A stretch of DNA of 64,000 nucleotides. Origin: Methylorubrum salsuginis. GTDB taxonomy: Bacteria > Pseudomonadota > Alphaproteobacteria > Rhizobiales > Beijerinckiaceae. The first letter of the stretch is position 1. Every line of letters starts with the position of its first letter. The stretch covers positions 103,485 to 167,484 of the forward strand of contig NZ_FOSV01000011.1 in NCBI RefSeq assembly GCF_900114375.1, given 5' to 3'. A program made the translations under genes and the position numbers. The notes beneath the pieces were generated by a model. The model had not been told where the DNA came from. It did no database searches and saw only the letters and a list, made by a program, of their open reading frames with translations. Positions 1 to 8,755 of this stretch are shown in pieces.

Positions 1-930
1 GGACGGTTTGGTTCCGAGCAGCGGCGCACCCGCCAGCTGACGCTCGACCGCGGCGCGTGCCCCCTGGACGAGGTCGCGCACCACGCGGGTCGCCGCCACG
101 TCGGGCAGGTCGCGTAGGATGCGGTCGAACTGCATGCGCTTCGAGATCAGCCGGTAGCGCACCGTGTCCCACCAGCCGATATCGGTGCGCCCGTCGGTGT
201 CGCAGCCGACCCAGCTGGCGATGGCGAGCGGCTTGGGCACCAGTTCGGTCCAGCGATCCGGCCAGCGCTCGCGGGCGGCCTCCAGCAGGGCGGCGTTGAA
301 GCTGTCGATGGCGGCCCGCCCGTTGTTGGCGGCCACGCAGGCCTGTTCGAACTCGTCGTCGAGGCTGATGCCCGGATCGGGCCGGCTGGAGCGCGCGGCG
401 GCCTCGCCGAGAACCGGGGCGCGGGCCCCCTCCTCCGGGAGCGAGGCGGCCCGCGCGATCATCTCGGCCACCGCCCGCGGCATGCCGAAGGTCGGGTGCG
501 CGGTGAACACCGCGGCAAAGCCCGTGCGGCCGACCCGCTCGCGGAAGGCATCGAAGTCCGAGGTCCCCCGCGGCACCGCCGCGACGAGCCGCCCGGCGAG
601 GCCGGCGAGCGTGTTCTCGTCCTCGCCGTCGAGGCCGACATAGCGGCGCAACCGCGCCGTGCGCTCGGTCAGGGCCCGGCGACGGAGCGTGGCCAGCAGG
701 GCGTCGAGGTCGCCCTCGCCGATCTCCTCGCGGTCGAGCCGGCGGGTGATCGCCAGCGTCACCGCCAGGACCGGATTGCGGAACGGATCCTCGCTCGCCT
801 GCTCGCGGCTCTGGGCCACGAGGTCGAGCAGCACGCGTTCGAGATCGGCTCCCGGCAGACCGTGGGGCTGCGGCGCGGCCTCTTTCGCGTCGAGCGCGGG
901 CGAGCCGGAATGATGGTCTTCGAGCGGCAT
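1..930 (-). CDS. Phosphoenolpyruvate carboxylase-like protein, N-terminal 310 residues (runs off window)
   Basis: Reading leftward from an ATG at 930, an open frame runs to the window edge without a stop. The translation carries R-Y-V-G-L-D-G-E-D-E-N-T followed by a T-A-H-P-T motif (FTAHPTF), which corresponds to the active-site histidine segment of PEP carboxylases. Canonical enzymes read TAHPTE, so the F is a deviation and this may be a divergent paralogue rather than the main anaplerotic enzyme. PEP carboxylase makes oxaloacetate from PEP and bicarbonate, a step of the serine cycle in methylotrophs. The C-terminal catalytic half lies outside the window, so activity cannot be judged. Confidence 0.7.
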   Translation of the reverse strand, partial: MPLEDHHSGSPALDAKEAAPQPHGLPGADLERVLLDLVAQSREQASEDPFRNPVLAVTLAITRRLDREEIGEGDLDALLATLRRRALTERTARLRRYVGLDGEDENTLAGLAGRLVAAVPRGTSDFDAFRERVGRTGFAAVFTAHPTFGMPRAVAEMIARAASLPEEGARAPVLGEAAARSSRPDPGISLDDEFEQACVAANNGRAAIDSFNAALLEAARERWPDRWTELVPKPLAIASWVGCDTDGRTDIGWWDTVRYRLISKRMQFDRILRDLPDVAATRVVRDLVQGARAAVERQLAGAPLLGTKPS

Positions 931-1135
931 CGAGCATCCCTGACGTGAGCGGCCGGCGACCGGGTCGGACTTCGTTCGAACGCGGCAGCCGGTTCTCACC
1001 GATTGAGCGGACGACGCAAGGACCGTTCCCGAGTTTTCGGGCGGCTGTCCCGGCCGTTCGCCGGACCAGGCGTTCGCGGGGCGCGGCGTTGTACGGGGTG
1101 CATGGCGCCGCGATCCGGTCTAGGGTCGGCCCCGT

Positions 1136-1474
1136 ATGGAAAATTTGGTTGTCCTGGCCGCTGTCGCGGCGACGGTGATCGGCTGCGTCCTGATGGCGGC
1201 GCTGTTCCGTGCTGGGCGCCGCCCGCCGCTGCTCCTGCCGCAGGAAGAGGATTGGGCGGACGACGAGGCGGGGACGATTCGCAAGCTGACGCCGGATGCC
1301 CGGAGCCCGATCGATCGCCGTGCGCCGGTCCTCGAGGCAGGCGGGCTGGATCTCAAGGCCATCGACTTCAAGACCATCGACACCAGGACGCTCGACGCGG
1401 AGTTGAACCGCCTCATGGACCGAAGCCGATCCGCCGAGCCGGAGGATGCCGGACGCCGGAGACAGGCCGGATGA
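1136..1474 (+). CDS. Small membrane-anchored hypothetical protein
   Basis: This 112-residue protein starts with one hydrophobic segment (about residues 3-24) and continues with a charged, soluble tail ending in Asp/Glu/Arg-rich sequence. I do not recognise a domain. It is divergent from the PEP-carboxylase-like gene, and its stop codon overlaps the start of the next gene by four bases (ATGA). That suggests translational coupling with the following exported protein. The topology suggests a single-pass inner-membrane protein with its tail in the cytoplasm, but this is inference. Confidence 0.55.
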   Translation: MENLVVLAAVAATVIGCVLMAALFRAGRRPPLLLPQEEDWADDEAGTIRKLTPDARSPIDRRAPVLEAGGLDLKAIDFKTIDTRTLDAELNRLMDRSRSAEPEDAGRRRQAG

Positions 1475-2313
1475 GGATGCGCCGTCTCGTGTCCGCCGCC
1501 GGCCTCTCGCTGCTGGCGGCCTTGTCCTGCCCGGTGGCGGCGCAGGACGCCGCGCCGGCTCCGGAGGCGACGCCCGAGGCCGCGCCCGCTCCGCGCAAGC
1601 CCAAGCCGCGCCCGAAGCCGAAACCCAAGCCGCCGGAAAAGGCGGCGGAGAAACCCGCGGAGGAGAAGGCGGCCGCCGAAGCGCCGGCTTCCGATCCCGC
1701 CGTGCCGCTGGCACCGGCCCCACCCGCCGTCGCGCTCGCCGCCGCGCCGCCGGTCGCCTGCGAGAAGGGCGAGGCGGTGCGCTACGAAGGCAATGCCCGC
1801 GCCGGCAAGGCCCCGGGCGCGCCCCTCGAACTCTGGGTGACGCGCTCGGGCCTGATCACCATCGACAACCCGCTGCGCCCGCTCACGCCGGACACAACCC
1901 GCGTGCTCCAGGTGGTGATCGGGGGCAAGGTCGCCACCGCCTACGGGCCGGACTTCCAATCCCTGCACCGGGGCGCCGGACCGGCGGTGCTCGAGGGGGT
2001 GATCGGCGGCGCGATCCGCTGGGACGCTTCGCTGATCGCCCTGCCCGACACCTTCCCGATCCTGTCGGATTCCGGCGACATCCTCGCCGCCTTCACCTTC
2101 CGGGCCTGCGGCACGGCGCCGGCGGCCAAGACGCTCGCCGCGCCCAAGCCCCGCCGCACCGCGCCCACGGCCGACGCGCTCGCGCCGGAGACGGGCAAGG
2201 ACACGACCAGGGACCCGACGAAGACCACTCGCCCGCCCCGCCGGGCCGAGCCGCGCCCGGACGCCGCGCCCCGTGCGCCGGCCGTCCCCCTGCCGCAGGG
2301 GGCGATTCCCTGA
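1471..2313 (+). CDS. Exported protein with Pro/Lys/Ala-rich linker
   Basis: A 280-residue protein. I chose the ATG at 1471 because it gives a clean signal peptide (MRMRRLVSAAGLSLLAAL...PVAAQ, cleavage near residue 24) and a four-base overlap with the upstream gene. Residues about 25-80 are an alternating Pro-Lys and Ala-Glu low-complexity linker. A folded region of about 120 residues with several Cys and hydrophobic strands follows (about 95-215), then a second basic Pro-rich tail. The linker looks like a periplasm- or wall-spanning spacer. The family is not recognised and no function is assigned. Confidence 0.6.
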   Translation: MRMRRLVSAAGLSLLAALSCPVAAQDAAPAPEATPEAAPAPRKPKPRPKPKPKPPEKAAEKPAEEKAAAEAPASDPAVPLAPAPPAVALAAAPPVACEKGEAVRYEGNARAGKAPGAPLELWVTRSGLITIDNPLRPLTPDTTRVLQVVIGGKVATAYGPDFQSLHRGAGPAVLEGVIGGAIRWDASLIALPDTFPILSDSGDILAAFTFRACGTAPAAKTLAAPKPRRTAPTADALAPETGKDTTRDPTKTTRPPRRAEPRPDAAPRAPAVPLPQGAIP

Positions 2314-2338
2314 CACCGGTGCGCGCCACGGAGACGAC

Positions 2339-2779
2339 ATGGCCGACAGTCTGACCGCGACCCAGGTGATCGATGCGCTGGGGCTGACGCCGCATCCGGA
2401 AGGCGGCCATTACCGCGAGACCTTCCGCGATCCCCGCGCGGTCGAGGGGCGCTCGGTCGGCACCGCGATCTATTACCTGCTCGGCGTCGGCGAGACCTCG
2501 GCCTGGCACCGGGTCGATGCCGCCGAGATCTGGCTGTGGCACGCGGGCGCCCCGATGGTGATCACCCAGAGCCCCAACGGCCACGACGCCTCGGCTCACC
2601 ATCTCGGCCCCGACCTGCTGCGCGGACAGCGTCCGCAGATCGTGGTGCCGGCCGGTCACTGGCAGACCGCCACCAGCCTCGGCGCCTGGACGCTGGTGAG
2701 CTGTACCGTCTCACCCGGCTTCGACTTTTCCGGCTTCGAGATGGCCCCGCCGGACTGGCGGCCGATGCCGCGGCGGTAG
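2339..2779 (+). CDS. Cupin-fold protein, DUF985/YML079W-like
   Basis: This 146-residue protein has the DUF985 cupin pattern: an N-terminal L-x-P-H-P-E-G-G-x-Y-R-E motif, a central Y-Y-L-L strand followed by W-H-R-V-D-A-A-E-x-W, and a late V-P-A-G-H-W-Q motif. Members are small beta-barrel proteins of unclear activity; some have been proposed to bind sugars or act as epimerases. Length is normal for the family. The gene follows the Pro-rich exported protein by 25 bases. Its last 124 bases overlap the oppositely transcribed DUF1127 gene. Confidence 0.75.
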   Translation: MADSLTATQVIDALGLTPHPEGGHYRETFRDPRAVEGRSVGTAIYYLLGVGETSAWHRVDAAEIWLWHAGAPMVITQSPNGHDASAHHLGPDLLRGQRPQIVVPAGHWQTATSLGAWTLVSCTVSPGFDFSGFEMAPPDWRPMPRR

Positions 2780-2922
2780 GCCGCCCGCAGCGGCTCCGGA
2801 GGCAGCGGCGCGCCGGAACGGGTCACCCCGAGATCGGCCAGCAGCCTGTCGTCGAGGTTCGCCAGGGCGTCCCCGGAGCCGGCCGCCAACCGTCGCCGCA
2901 ACCTCTCGATCCATCCGATCAT
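2656..2922 (-). CDS. DUF1127 (YjiS-like) small basic protein
   Basis: An 88-residue protein. The start at 2922 was chosen because GAGGAGG precedes it and because the translation from there begins with the DUF1127 pattern: W-I-E-R-L-R-R-R, then L-D-D-R-L-L-A-D-L-G-V-T-R. DUF1127 proteins of alphaproteobacteria are short, Arg-rich and in studied cases influence phosphate, carbon or small-RNA-linked regulation. The segment after about residue 45 overlaps the cupin gene on the other strand and is probably less constrained. The gene is divergent from a LysR regulator across about 80 bases, so the pair may be regulator and target. Confidence 0.65.
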   Translation of the reverse strand: MIGWIERLRRRLAAGSGDALANLDDRLLADLGVTRSGAPLPPEPLRAAYRRGIGRQSGGAISKPEKSKPGETVQLTSVQAPRLVAVCQ

Positions 2923-3004
2923 CGTCGCCTCCTCGTCCTCGGGACAAGGATGGGCGACCCCTATCGTTGAGTCGAACGAATTGATCTCAGCAAAGCGATG
3001 AGTG

Positions 3005-3922
3005 ATGCTCACAGCAATCCCCGAGGATCGCTCCGTGAGCCCGCGCCCTCCCACCCCGCTCGATCTCGATCTGGTCCGCACCTTCGTGACGATCTGCGAG
3101 ACGGGCAATTTCTCGCGGGCCGCCGAGCGGGTCGGGCGCACGCCTTCGGCCGTCAGCCTTCAGGTAAAGCGGTTGGAGGAGCGCCTGGGCCGCGCCCTGT
3201 TCCTGCGGCGCCCCCGGACCATCGTGCCGACCGCGGACGGCGAAGCGCTGCTCGGCCTCGGCCGGCGCCTTCTCGCCGTGAACGACGAGGTGGTGGCCTT
3301 CTTCGATGCGCCGCCGCTGGAGGGCCGCGTCCGCTTCGGCGCGCCCAACGATTCCGGCCTGTTCGCCCTGCCGACGATGCTGCGCCGCTTCGCCGCCACC
3401 CATCCACAGGTTCAGGTCGACGTGCGGCTCGATGCGAGCGCCGCTTTGCGGGAGGCCTGTCACGAGGGTGCCCTCGACCTCGCGCTCTATACCGGCGCCG
3501 CCGGGGCGAACCGCGAGGCCGCCGTCGTCCAGGCCGAGGATCTGGTCTGGGTCGGCCTCGAAGGCGGCTTGGCTCAGGCGCGTCGCCCCCTGCCGCTGGC
3601 TCTGTGCAACAGCGGCTGCGCGTGGCGGGCGGCGGCCCTGGACGCCCTCGACGGGGCGGGCATCCCCTACCGCGTCGCCTATGCGAGCGAGCATTGCCAG
3701 GGGCAGATCGCGGCGGTCGAGGCCGATCTCGCGGTCGCCCCCCTGCCGATGAACGTCGCGCGCCCGCCCTTCCGCCGCCTGCCCGATCTGCCCCCGCTCG
3801 GCGGCTACGACGTGCTGCTGCGCCTGCGCGACGGCGCGGGCCCGGCGGCGAAAGCGCTCGCCGGCCACGTGGCGGCAAGCGTCCGGGAGATGTCGGGCGG
3901 CGGCGGGCGCCTGTTTGCCTGA
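3005..3922 (+). CDS. LysR-family transcriptional regulator
   Basis: A 305-residue LysR-type regulator. The N-terminal winged HTH (about residues 19-78) has the usual L-D-L-V-R-T-F-V...G-N-F-S-R-A-A-E-R...P-S-A-V-S-L-Q-V-K-R-L-E pattern. The remainder is a substrate-binding-protein-like effector domain. A GTG three bases upstream is an alternative start; I kept the ATG. The divergent DUF1127 gene is the obvious candidate target, since LysR regulators commonly bind the shared intergenic region. The ligand cannot be inferred. Confidence 0.88.
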   Translation: MLTAIPEDRSVSPRPPTPLDLDLVRTFVTICETGNFSRAAERVGRTPSAVSLQVKRLEERLGRALFLRRPRTIVPTADGEALLGLGRRLLAVNDEVVAFFDAPPLEGRVRFGAPNDSGLFALPTMLRRFAATHPQVQVDVRLDASAALREACHEGALDLALYTGAAGANREAAVVQAEDLVWVGLEGGLAQARRPLPLALCNSGCAWRAAALDALDGAGIPYRVAYASEHCQGQIAAVEADLAVAPLPMNVARPPFRRLPDLPPLGGYDVLLRLRDGAGPAAKALAGHVAASVREMSGGGGRLFA

Positions 3923-3946
3923 CGCCGCTTCAGCGCGTGAGGTTCT

Positions 3947-4969
3947 TCAGAGCGTCACGATGATCTTGCCGAACACCTGCCGCGATTCCAGCCGTTCCAG
4001 CCCCTTTGCGAAATCGGCGAGCGGCAGCACCGTGTCGATGACCGGCGTCAGGCCGGTCGCCATCTTGTCGAGACTCTCGCGCATGTTGGCGATGCGGCAG
4101 CCGAACGAGCCGAAGATGCGGTATTGCTGCTGGAACAGCTGCATCAGGTTCATCTGCGTGGAAACGCCGGAGGTCGAGCCGCAGGTGACGAGCCGCCCGC
4201 CGCGCTTGAGGCAGAGCAGCGAGCCGTTCCACGTTTCGGCGCCGACATGCTCGAACACGACGTCCACGCCCTTGCGCTTGGTCAGCCGGCGCACCTCGCC
4301 CTCGAAGCGCTCCTCGCGATAGTTGACCACGTGGTCGGCGCCGAGTTCGCGGGCCTTCTCGCCCTTCTTGTCGTCGCCGACGGTGGTGTAGACGGTGCAG
4401 CCGATGGCCTTCGCCATCTTGATCGCCGCCGTGCCGATGCCCGAGCCCCCGGCATGGACCAGGATCGACTCGCCGGGCTCCAGCTTGGCGTTGTCGAACA
4501 GCATGTGCTGCACCGTGCCGAAGGCGATGCCGGCGCAGGCGGCCTGCACCGCCTCGACGTTCGGCGGCACGCTCACGACGAGCCGAGCCGGCATGTTGAC
4601 CAGTTCACGGCTGAACCCGTCGAGATGGAAACCCATCACGCCGGAGACTTCCTCGCAGAGGTTGTCGCGGCCCTCGACGCAGGCGCGGCACCTGCCGCAG
4701 GTCATGGCGCCGTAGGGCACGACCTTGTCGCCTACCTTGAGCCCCGCGACGCCCTCGCCCAGGGCCACGATCTCGCCCGCGGCCTCGGCGCCCACCGTCA
4801 GCGGCAGCTTGCGCTTGGCGAACGCCATGCCGCGGAAGCCCCACACGTCGATGAAGTTGAGCCCGACCGCGCGGATGCGGATCTGCACCTCGCCGGGTCC
4901 CGGCGCGGGCGGCGGCTCGACCTCGGTCAGGCGAAGGTCGCGGTCGCCGAACAGCTGGAGGGCTTGCAT
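3947..4969 (-). CDS. Zinc-type alcohol dehydrogenase / quinone reductase family oxidoreductase
   Basis: A 340-residue medium-chain dehydrogenase/reductase. Residues about 25-115 are the GroES-like domain with the structural zinc loop (C-G-R-C-R-A-C...N-L-C). Residues about 140-300 form the Rossmann domain with H-A-G-G-S-G-I-G-T-A-A-I as the nucleotide-binding turn. The catalytic-zinc Cys/His pair of classical alcohol dehydrogenases is not obvious: the expected segment reads G-L-N-F-I-D-V-W, as in zeta-crystallin-like quinone reductases. A hybrid of structural zinc and quinone-reductase-type active site is plausible. It is NAD(P)H dependent by family; the substrate is unknown. It converges on the LysR gene. 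Confidence 0.85.
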   Translation of the reverse strand: MQALQLFGDRDLRLTEVEPPPAPGPGEVQIRIRAVGLNFIDVWGFRGMAFAKRKLPLTVGAEAAGEIVALGEGVAGLKVGDKVVPYGAMTCGRCRACVEGRDNLCEEVSGVMGFHLDGFSRELVNMPARLVVSVPPNVEAVQAACAGIAFGTVQHMLFDNAKLEPGESILVHAGGSGIGTAAIKMAKAIGCTVYTTVGDDKKGEKARELGADHVVNYREERFEGEVRRLTKRKGVDVVFEHVGAETWNGSLLCLKRGGRLVTCGSTSGVSTQMNLMQLFQQQYRIFGSFGCRIANMRESLDKMATGLTPVIDTVLPLADFAKGLERLESRQVFGKIIVTL

Positions 4970-5267
4970 CAGGATCGATCTCGTCTGCCGTGGGGTCCGG
5001 GCAAGCCGGGCCGAGGGCTTATCGGTCGAAACGGGTTCGGGCTCAATCCGGACCGCCGCGACCTCCCGCGTGTATCGATCGGAAGGTCACCGCAACCTAA
5101 GATACGATCACAGCAGGTAACCGAGAAGACACAAGCGTAGAAATACTCAATTCAGGTTTCGAAAGGTTGCCTTGCAGGCTAGATTTGTTCGAAGGAGTGA
5201 AGGCCTATCCCCCGCGCCGGCCGCGCGCATGGACGTCCGTCATCTTGGGAAACGACGAGAGAATTCG
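4970..5267. other. Intergenic region before the sensor kinase
   Basis: About 300 bases between the oxidoreductase start (leftward) and the kinase start (rightward), so it must hold both promoters. GC drops around 5095-5165, consistent with promoter DNA, but I cannot assign -35/-10 pairs with confidence. An in-frame upstream ATG at 5229 and an alternative start at 5172 exist for the kinase. Confidence 0.4.
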
Positions 5268-8200
5268 ATGACGGCTTGGCCCGACGGCCCGAGTACCATG
5301 GCCGGGCGCGTCCGCACACACGATTGGGCCTCAACTCCGCTCGGGCCGATCACGGCCTGGCCGCAGAACCTGCGGACCATCGTCGATCTGATGCTCAATG
5401 CTCCCGGAGTCGGCATCGTCGCCTGGGGCCCGGATTTCACGGTTCTCTTCAACGACGTGGTCGCCACCCTGATGGGCGCAAGGGCCGAACTCGCCTTGGG
5501 CCGGCCCCTGCGAGAGGTGTGGCCCGATCCGTACGTGGCGGAGATCCTGTCGGTGATGCGGACGGGGCGGGCCCACCAGACCACCGATTTCTACTGGCCG
5601 CTCCCGGCCCGGACCGAGCAGCCCTACGGCTGGTTCACGTCGAGCTGGACTCCTCTTCGGAACGAAGACGGTGCGGTCGTCGGGTTCTACTTGGCCGGGT
5701 TCGAGACGACGGACCGGGTCCTGGCCGAACGGGCCCTGCGGCAGGGCGAGGCGCAGCAGGCGTTTCTCCTGCGGCTGTCCGACACCCTGCGCTCCCTGAC
5801 CGATCCGGCCGCGATCCAGGGCGAAGCCTGCCGGCTGCTTGGCGACCACCTGGAAACCGATCACGCCTTCTACGTGGCGATCCGGGAGGCGGAGGGCGTC
5901 GCGGTGATCGAGCAGGACCATGCCCGCGGCGTGCCGCCGTTTGTGGGCACCCATTCCCTCGACACCCTCGATTGGGTCGTCCCACTCTACCGGCAGGGGC
6001 GACCGATCGCGGTGGCGCAGACGCAGAGCACCGATCTCATCCCCGAATCGAGGAAATCCCGCGTTCTTGGGGCCGGCGTCATGGCCTGGATCGCCGTGCC
6101 GCTCGTCAAGCACGGCGAACTGATCGGCACCCTCAGCGTCGTGTGCGGTCAGGCGCGCTCGTGGACCGAGGCCGAGATCGCCCTCGTCACCGAAACGGGC
6201 GAGCGCATCTGGGCGGCGATCGAGCGGGCCGAGGCCGAGAAGCAGGCGCGGGAGGCCGAGACCCGGCTGCGCACCATGGCCGACACTGCGCCGGTGCTGA
6301 TCTGGGACACGGATCCAGGCGGGAACGTCTACGTCAACGAGTACTACCTCAACTTCTTCGACACCACGTTGGAGAGCGTGGTGCGGGACGGTTGGGAGCG
6401 CTTCGTTCATCTTGACGACGGCGGCTACATCGCGGCCTACCGCGACGCCTTCTCCCGGCGCCGGCCCCTTCTCTACGAGGCCCGGGTCATCCGGGCCGAC
6501 GGGCAGGCGCGCTGGATGACCCATTCCGGACGGCCGCTCGGCCAGAGCCGCTTCGTCGGCATCTCGATCGACATCACCGAACGGCGCGAAGCCGAGGAGC
6601 GGCTGAGGCGCAACAACGCGATCCTGAAGGGAATCAACCGGATCTTCAGCGCCACCCTGAGCGCGACCTGCGAGAAGGAACTCGCCCGCGTCGCCCTCGA
6701 CGTCGCCGCCGACCTCACCGAGAGCCGCGCGGGCTTGATCGCCACGACGGAGTCCGGCTCGGGCCGGCTGACCACCCTGGTTTCGGTCGAGGGGTCTCAG
6801 CCCGACGAGGCCGCCGCGCTGGAACGCGCGATCCGTCGCCGGCACGATCCGGCGATACAGGGGCTCGAGGCCGGCGACGGTGCGGCGCCCGATGCCACCC
6901 TGAGCGTTCCCCTGACGGAGGGCGAGGCGGTGGTCGGCGTGATCGGACTCGCAGGTCGGCCGGGGGGCTACAGGGCGGAGGATCGCGAGGCCGCGGAGAT
7001 CCTGGCTCCGGCGATCCGCCACGCGCTCCTGAGCAAGCGCGACGCCCTGCGCCTGCGCGAGAGCGAGGCGCGGTTTCGTCAGTTCGCGCAGGCCTCCTCC
7101 GACGTGCTGTGGATCACCGACGCAGAGACCTTCGCGTCCGAATTCGCAAGCCCCGCCCTGAAGGCGATCTACGGCCTGTCCGAGGCGGAGATCGTGGGGG
7201 ACGCCCGGCTCTGGGCCTCCCACATCGTCCCCGAGGATCGCGCGGCGACCTTCGCCGAGATGGAGCGGGTGCGCGGCGGCGAGGCGGTGGTCTACGAGTT
7301 CCGCATCCTGCGCCCGTCCGACGGGACGTTCCGCTGGATGCGCAACCACGGCTTCCCGCTCTTCGACGAGGACGGTCGGGTCAGGCGCATCGGCGGCATC
7401 ACCAGCGACGTGACCGAGATGCGCCAAGCCGAGCACCACCAGCGGGTACTGCTGGCGGAGTTGCAGCACCGGGTGCGCAACATCATGGCGCTGATCCGCT
7501 CGATCGTGATGCGCTCCGGCGAGTGGGCCGAGAGCGTGGCCGAATATGCCGACCTCGTGGGCGGGCGCCTCGTCACCCTGGCCCGCGTCCAGAGCCGCCT
7601 CACCCGTGCGGCCGATGCCGGCGTGGCGATCTCGGCGATCCTGCGCGACGAGATCGGCGCGCAGGCCGAACGCGAGGACCAGTACGATCTCGCCGGCCCC
7701 GAGATCGAATTGGCGCCGAAAGCCGCCGAGGTGGTGACGCTCGCGATCCACGAACTGACCACGAACGCCCTCAAATACGGGGCGCTCTCGAGCGGCGGCG
7801 GCCGGGTCTCGGTGCGCTGGCGCCGGATCGAGCGGGCGGACGGCCCCTGGCTGAGCTTCCTCTGGATCGAGAGCGGCGGACCGCCGCCGGGCGAGGCGGC
7901 GGCGCGGCGCCGGGGCTTCGGCAGCGAGCTGATCGAGGGGATGATCCCCTACGAACTGAGCGGGCGCGGCCGGATCGAGCTGACGGCGGAGGGCGCCCGC
8001 TGCCATCTCGAATTCCCGCTCACGATCGGAGCGAGCGTGCTGGAGACGCAGGCGCCGCAACTCGCGACCGTGTTCGGCGGCAGCCTCGACCTGCGCAGCG
8101 AGGCCGATCTGCGCGGGCAGCGCATCCTCGTGGCCGAGGACGAGTTCTATCTCGCCGGCGACATCGCCCGCGCGCTCGAAACCGTCGGCGCGGCGGTGCT

Positions 8201-8480
8201 CGGCCCCTATGCCGGCGAGGCGGCGGCCCTCGACGGCCTCGGTCGCGAGGCCCCCACCGGGGCGGTGATCGACCTCGAACTCGGCGGGCGGCTTTCCTTC
8301 GCCCTCGCTCGGGCGCTCGCCGCCCGCGGCGTGCCGTTCGTGTTCGTCTCGGGCGACGAGATCCGCGACCTGCCGCCGGACTTTGCCGAGGTGCCGCGCT
8401 TGGACAAGCCGGTGGAGTTGCGCCGCGTGGTCGGAACGCTCGCGCGGAGGCTCGGCGTGCGCGCACTCAATCCGGCGTGA
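5268..8480 (+). CDS. Hybrid HWE-family sensor histidine kinase with PAS/GAF sensors and C-terminal receiver
   Basis: A 1070-residue multidomain kinase. In order: an N-terminal PAS-like domain (about 35-150), a GAF domain (about 160-330), a PAS/PAC (about 335-450), a second GAF-like segment (about 460-600), a PAS/PAC (about 605-725), an HWE-type DHp/ATPase core (about 728-910) with L-Q-H-R-V-R-N-I-M-A-L as phospho-His box and H-E-L-T-T-N-A-L-K-Y-G as N-box, and a receiver (about 955-1065) with A-E-D-E, V-I-D-L and L-D-K-P. No transmembrane helix is seen, so it is likely cytosolic and senses an internal cue. HWE kinases in this group often feed stress or light responses. No separate cognate regulator adjoins it. 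The ATG at 5268 was preferred over upstream starts because a purine-rich GAGAG precedes it. Confidence 0.88.
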   Translation: MTAWPDGPSTMAGRVRTHDWASTPLGPITAWPQNLRTIVDLMLNAPGVGIVAWGPDFTVLFNDVVATLMGARAELALGRPLREVWPDPYVAEILSVMRTGRAHQTTDFYWPLPARTEQPYGWFTSSWTPLRNEDGAVVGFYLAGFETTDRVLAERALRQGEAQQAFLLRLSDTLRSLTDPAAIQGEACRLLGDHLETDHAFYVAIREAEGVAVIEQDHARGVPPFVGTHSLDTLDWVVPLYRQGRPIAVAQTQSTDLIPESRKSRVLGAGVMAWIAVPLVKHGELIGTLSVVCGQARSWTEAEIALVTETGERIWAAIERAEAEKQAREAETRLRTMADTAPVLIWDTDPGGNVYVNEYYLNFFDTTLESVVRDGWERFVHLDDGGYIAAYRDAFSRRRPLLYEARVIRADGQARWMTHSGRPLGQSRFVGISIDITERREAEERLRRNNAILKGINRIFSATLSATCEKELARVALDVAADLTESRAGLIATTESGSGRLTTLVSVEGSQPDEAAALERAIRRRHDPAIQGLEAGDGAAPDATLSVPLTEGEAVVGVIGLAGRPGGYRAEDREAAEILAPAIRHALLSKRDALRLRESEARFRQFAQASSDVLWITDAETFASEFASPALKAIYGLSEAEIVGDARLWASHIVPEDRAATFAEMERVRGGEAVVYEFRILRPSDGTFRWMRNHGFPLFDEDGRVRRIGGITSDVTEMRQAEHHQRVLLAELQHRVRNIMALIRSIVMRSGEWAESVAEYADLVGGRLVTLARVQSRLTRAADAGVAISAILRDEIGAQAEREDQYDLAGPEIELAPKAAEVVTLAIHELTTNALKYGALSSGGGRVSVRWRRIERADGPWLSFLWIESGGPPPGEAAARRRGFGSELIEGMIPYELSGRGRIELTAEGARCHLEFPLTIGASVLETQAPQLATVFGGSLDLRSEADLRGQRILVAEDEFYLAGDIARALETVGAAVLGPYAGEAAALDGLGREAPTGAVIDLELGGRLSFALARALAARGVPFVFVSGDEIRDLPPDFAEVPRLDKPVELRRVVGTLARRLGVRALNPA

Positions 8481-8751
8481 GGTAGCGTCGCCGCGCCCAG
8501 CCGACCGTGCGGCCGAACTTGACCCGGCACCACGTGAGCCCGCTCGGGGTGTCGTTGGTGCAGCCGAAGCCGACGACGCGGCGGCCGACCGGGATTTGGC
8601 CGAGCGCCGGGGCGCTGCCGTCCGGCGTCTCGCGGATCGTCAGGCTGTCGTCCCGCGGCAGCCCCTCGACGCGGAACGGCTCGGCGGCGCCCGCGGGATG
8701 GGCCGCGGTGACGAGGAGGAACGCGGCGAGGGCGGGCGGAGGCAGGTTCAT
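8467..8751 (-). CDS. Exported SH3-domain protein
   Basis: A 94-residue protein with a signal peptide (about 1-22, ending A-G-A-A) followed by a bacterial SH3 fold: L-T-I-R-E-T-P-D-G-S-A-P, then I-P-V-G-R-R-V, C-R-V and G-W-A-R-R-R-Y-L. Such domains usually bind peptidoglycan or act as small periplasmic adaptors. Two Cys could form a disulfide. It begins four bases after the end of the SDR gene, so it is probably the last gene of the acpXL operon. It overlaps the kinase 3' end by 14 bases tail to tail. Confidence 0.7.
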   Translation of the reverse strand: MNLPPPALAAFLLVTAAHPAGAAEPFRVEGLPRDDSLTIRETPDGSAPALGQIPVGRRVVGFGCTNDTPSGLTWCRVKFGRTVGWARRRYLTPD

Positions 8752-8755
8752 CGGA

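Noticed and set aside
1120..2340. Long open frame on the minus strand opposite the Pro-rich exported protein
   Set aside because: Arg/Gly-rich shadow of the GC-rich + strand gene, with no domain and no plausible start.
5331..8060. 909-codon minus-strand frame opposite the sensor kinase
   Set aside because: Antisense shadow of a clearly conserved multidomain kinase.
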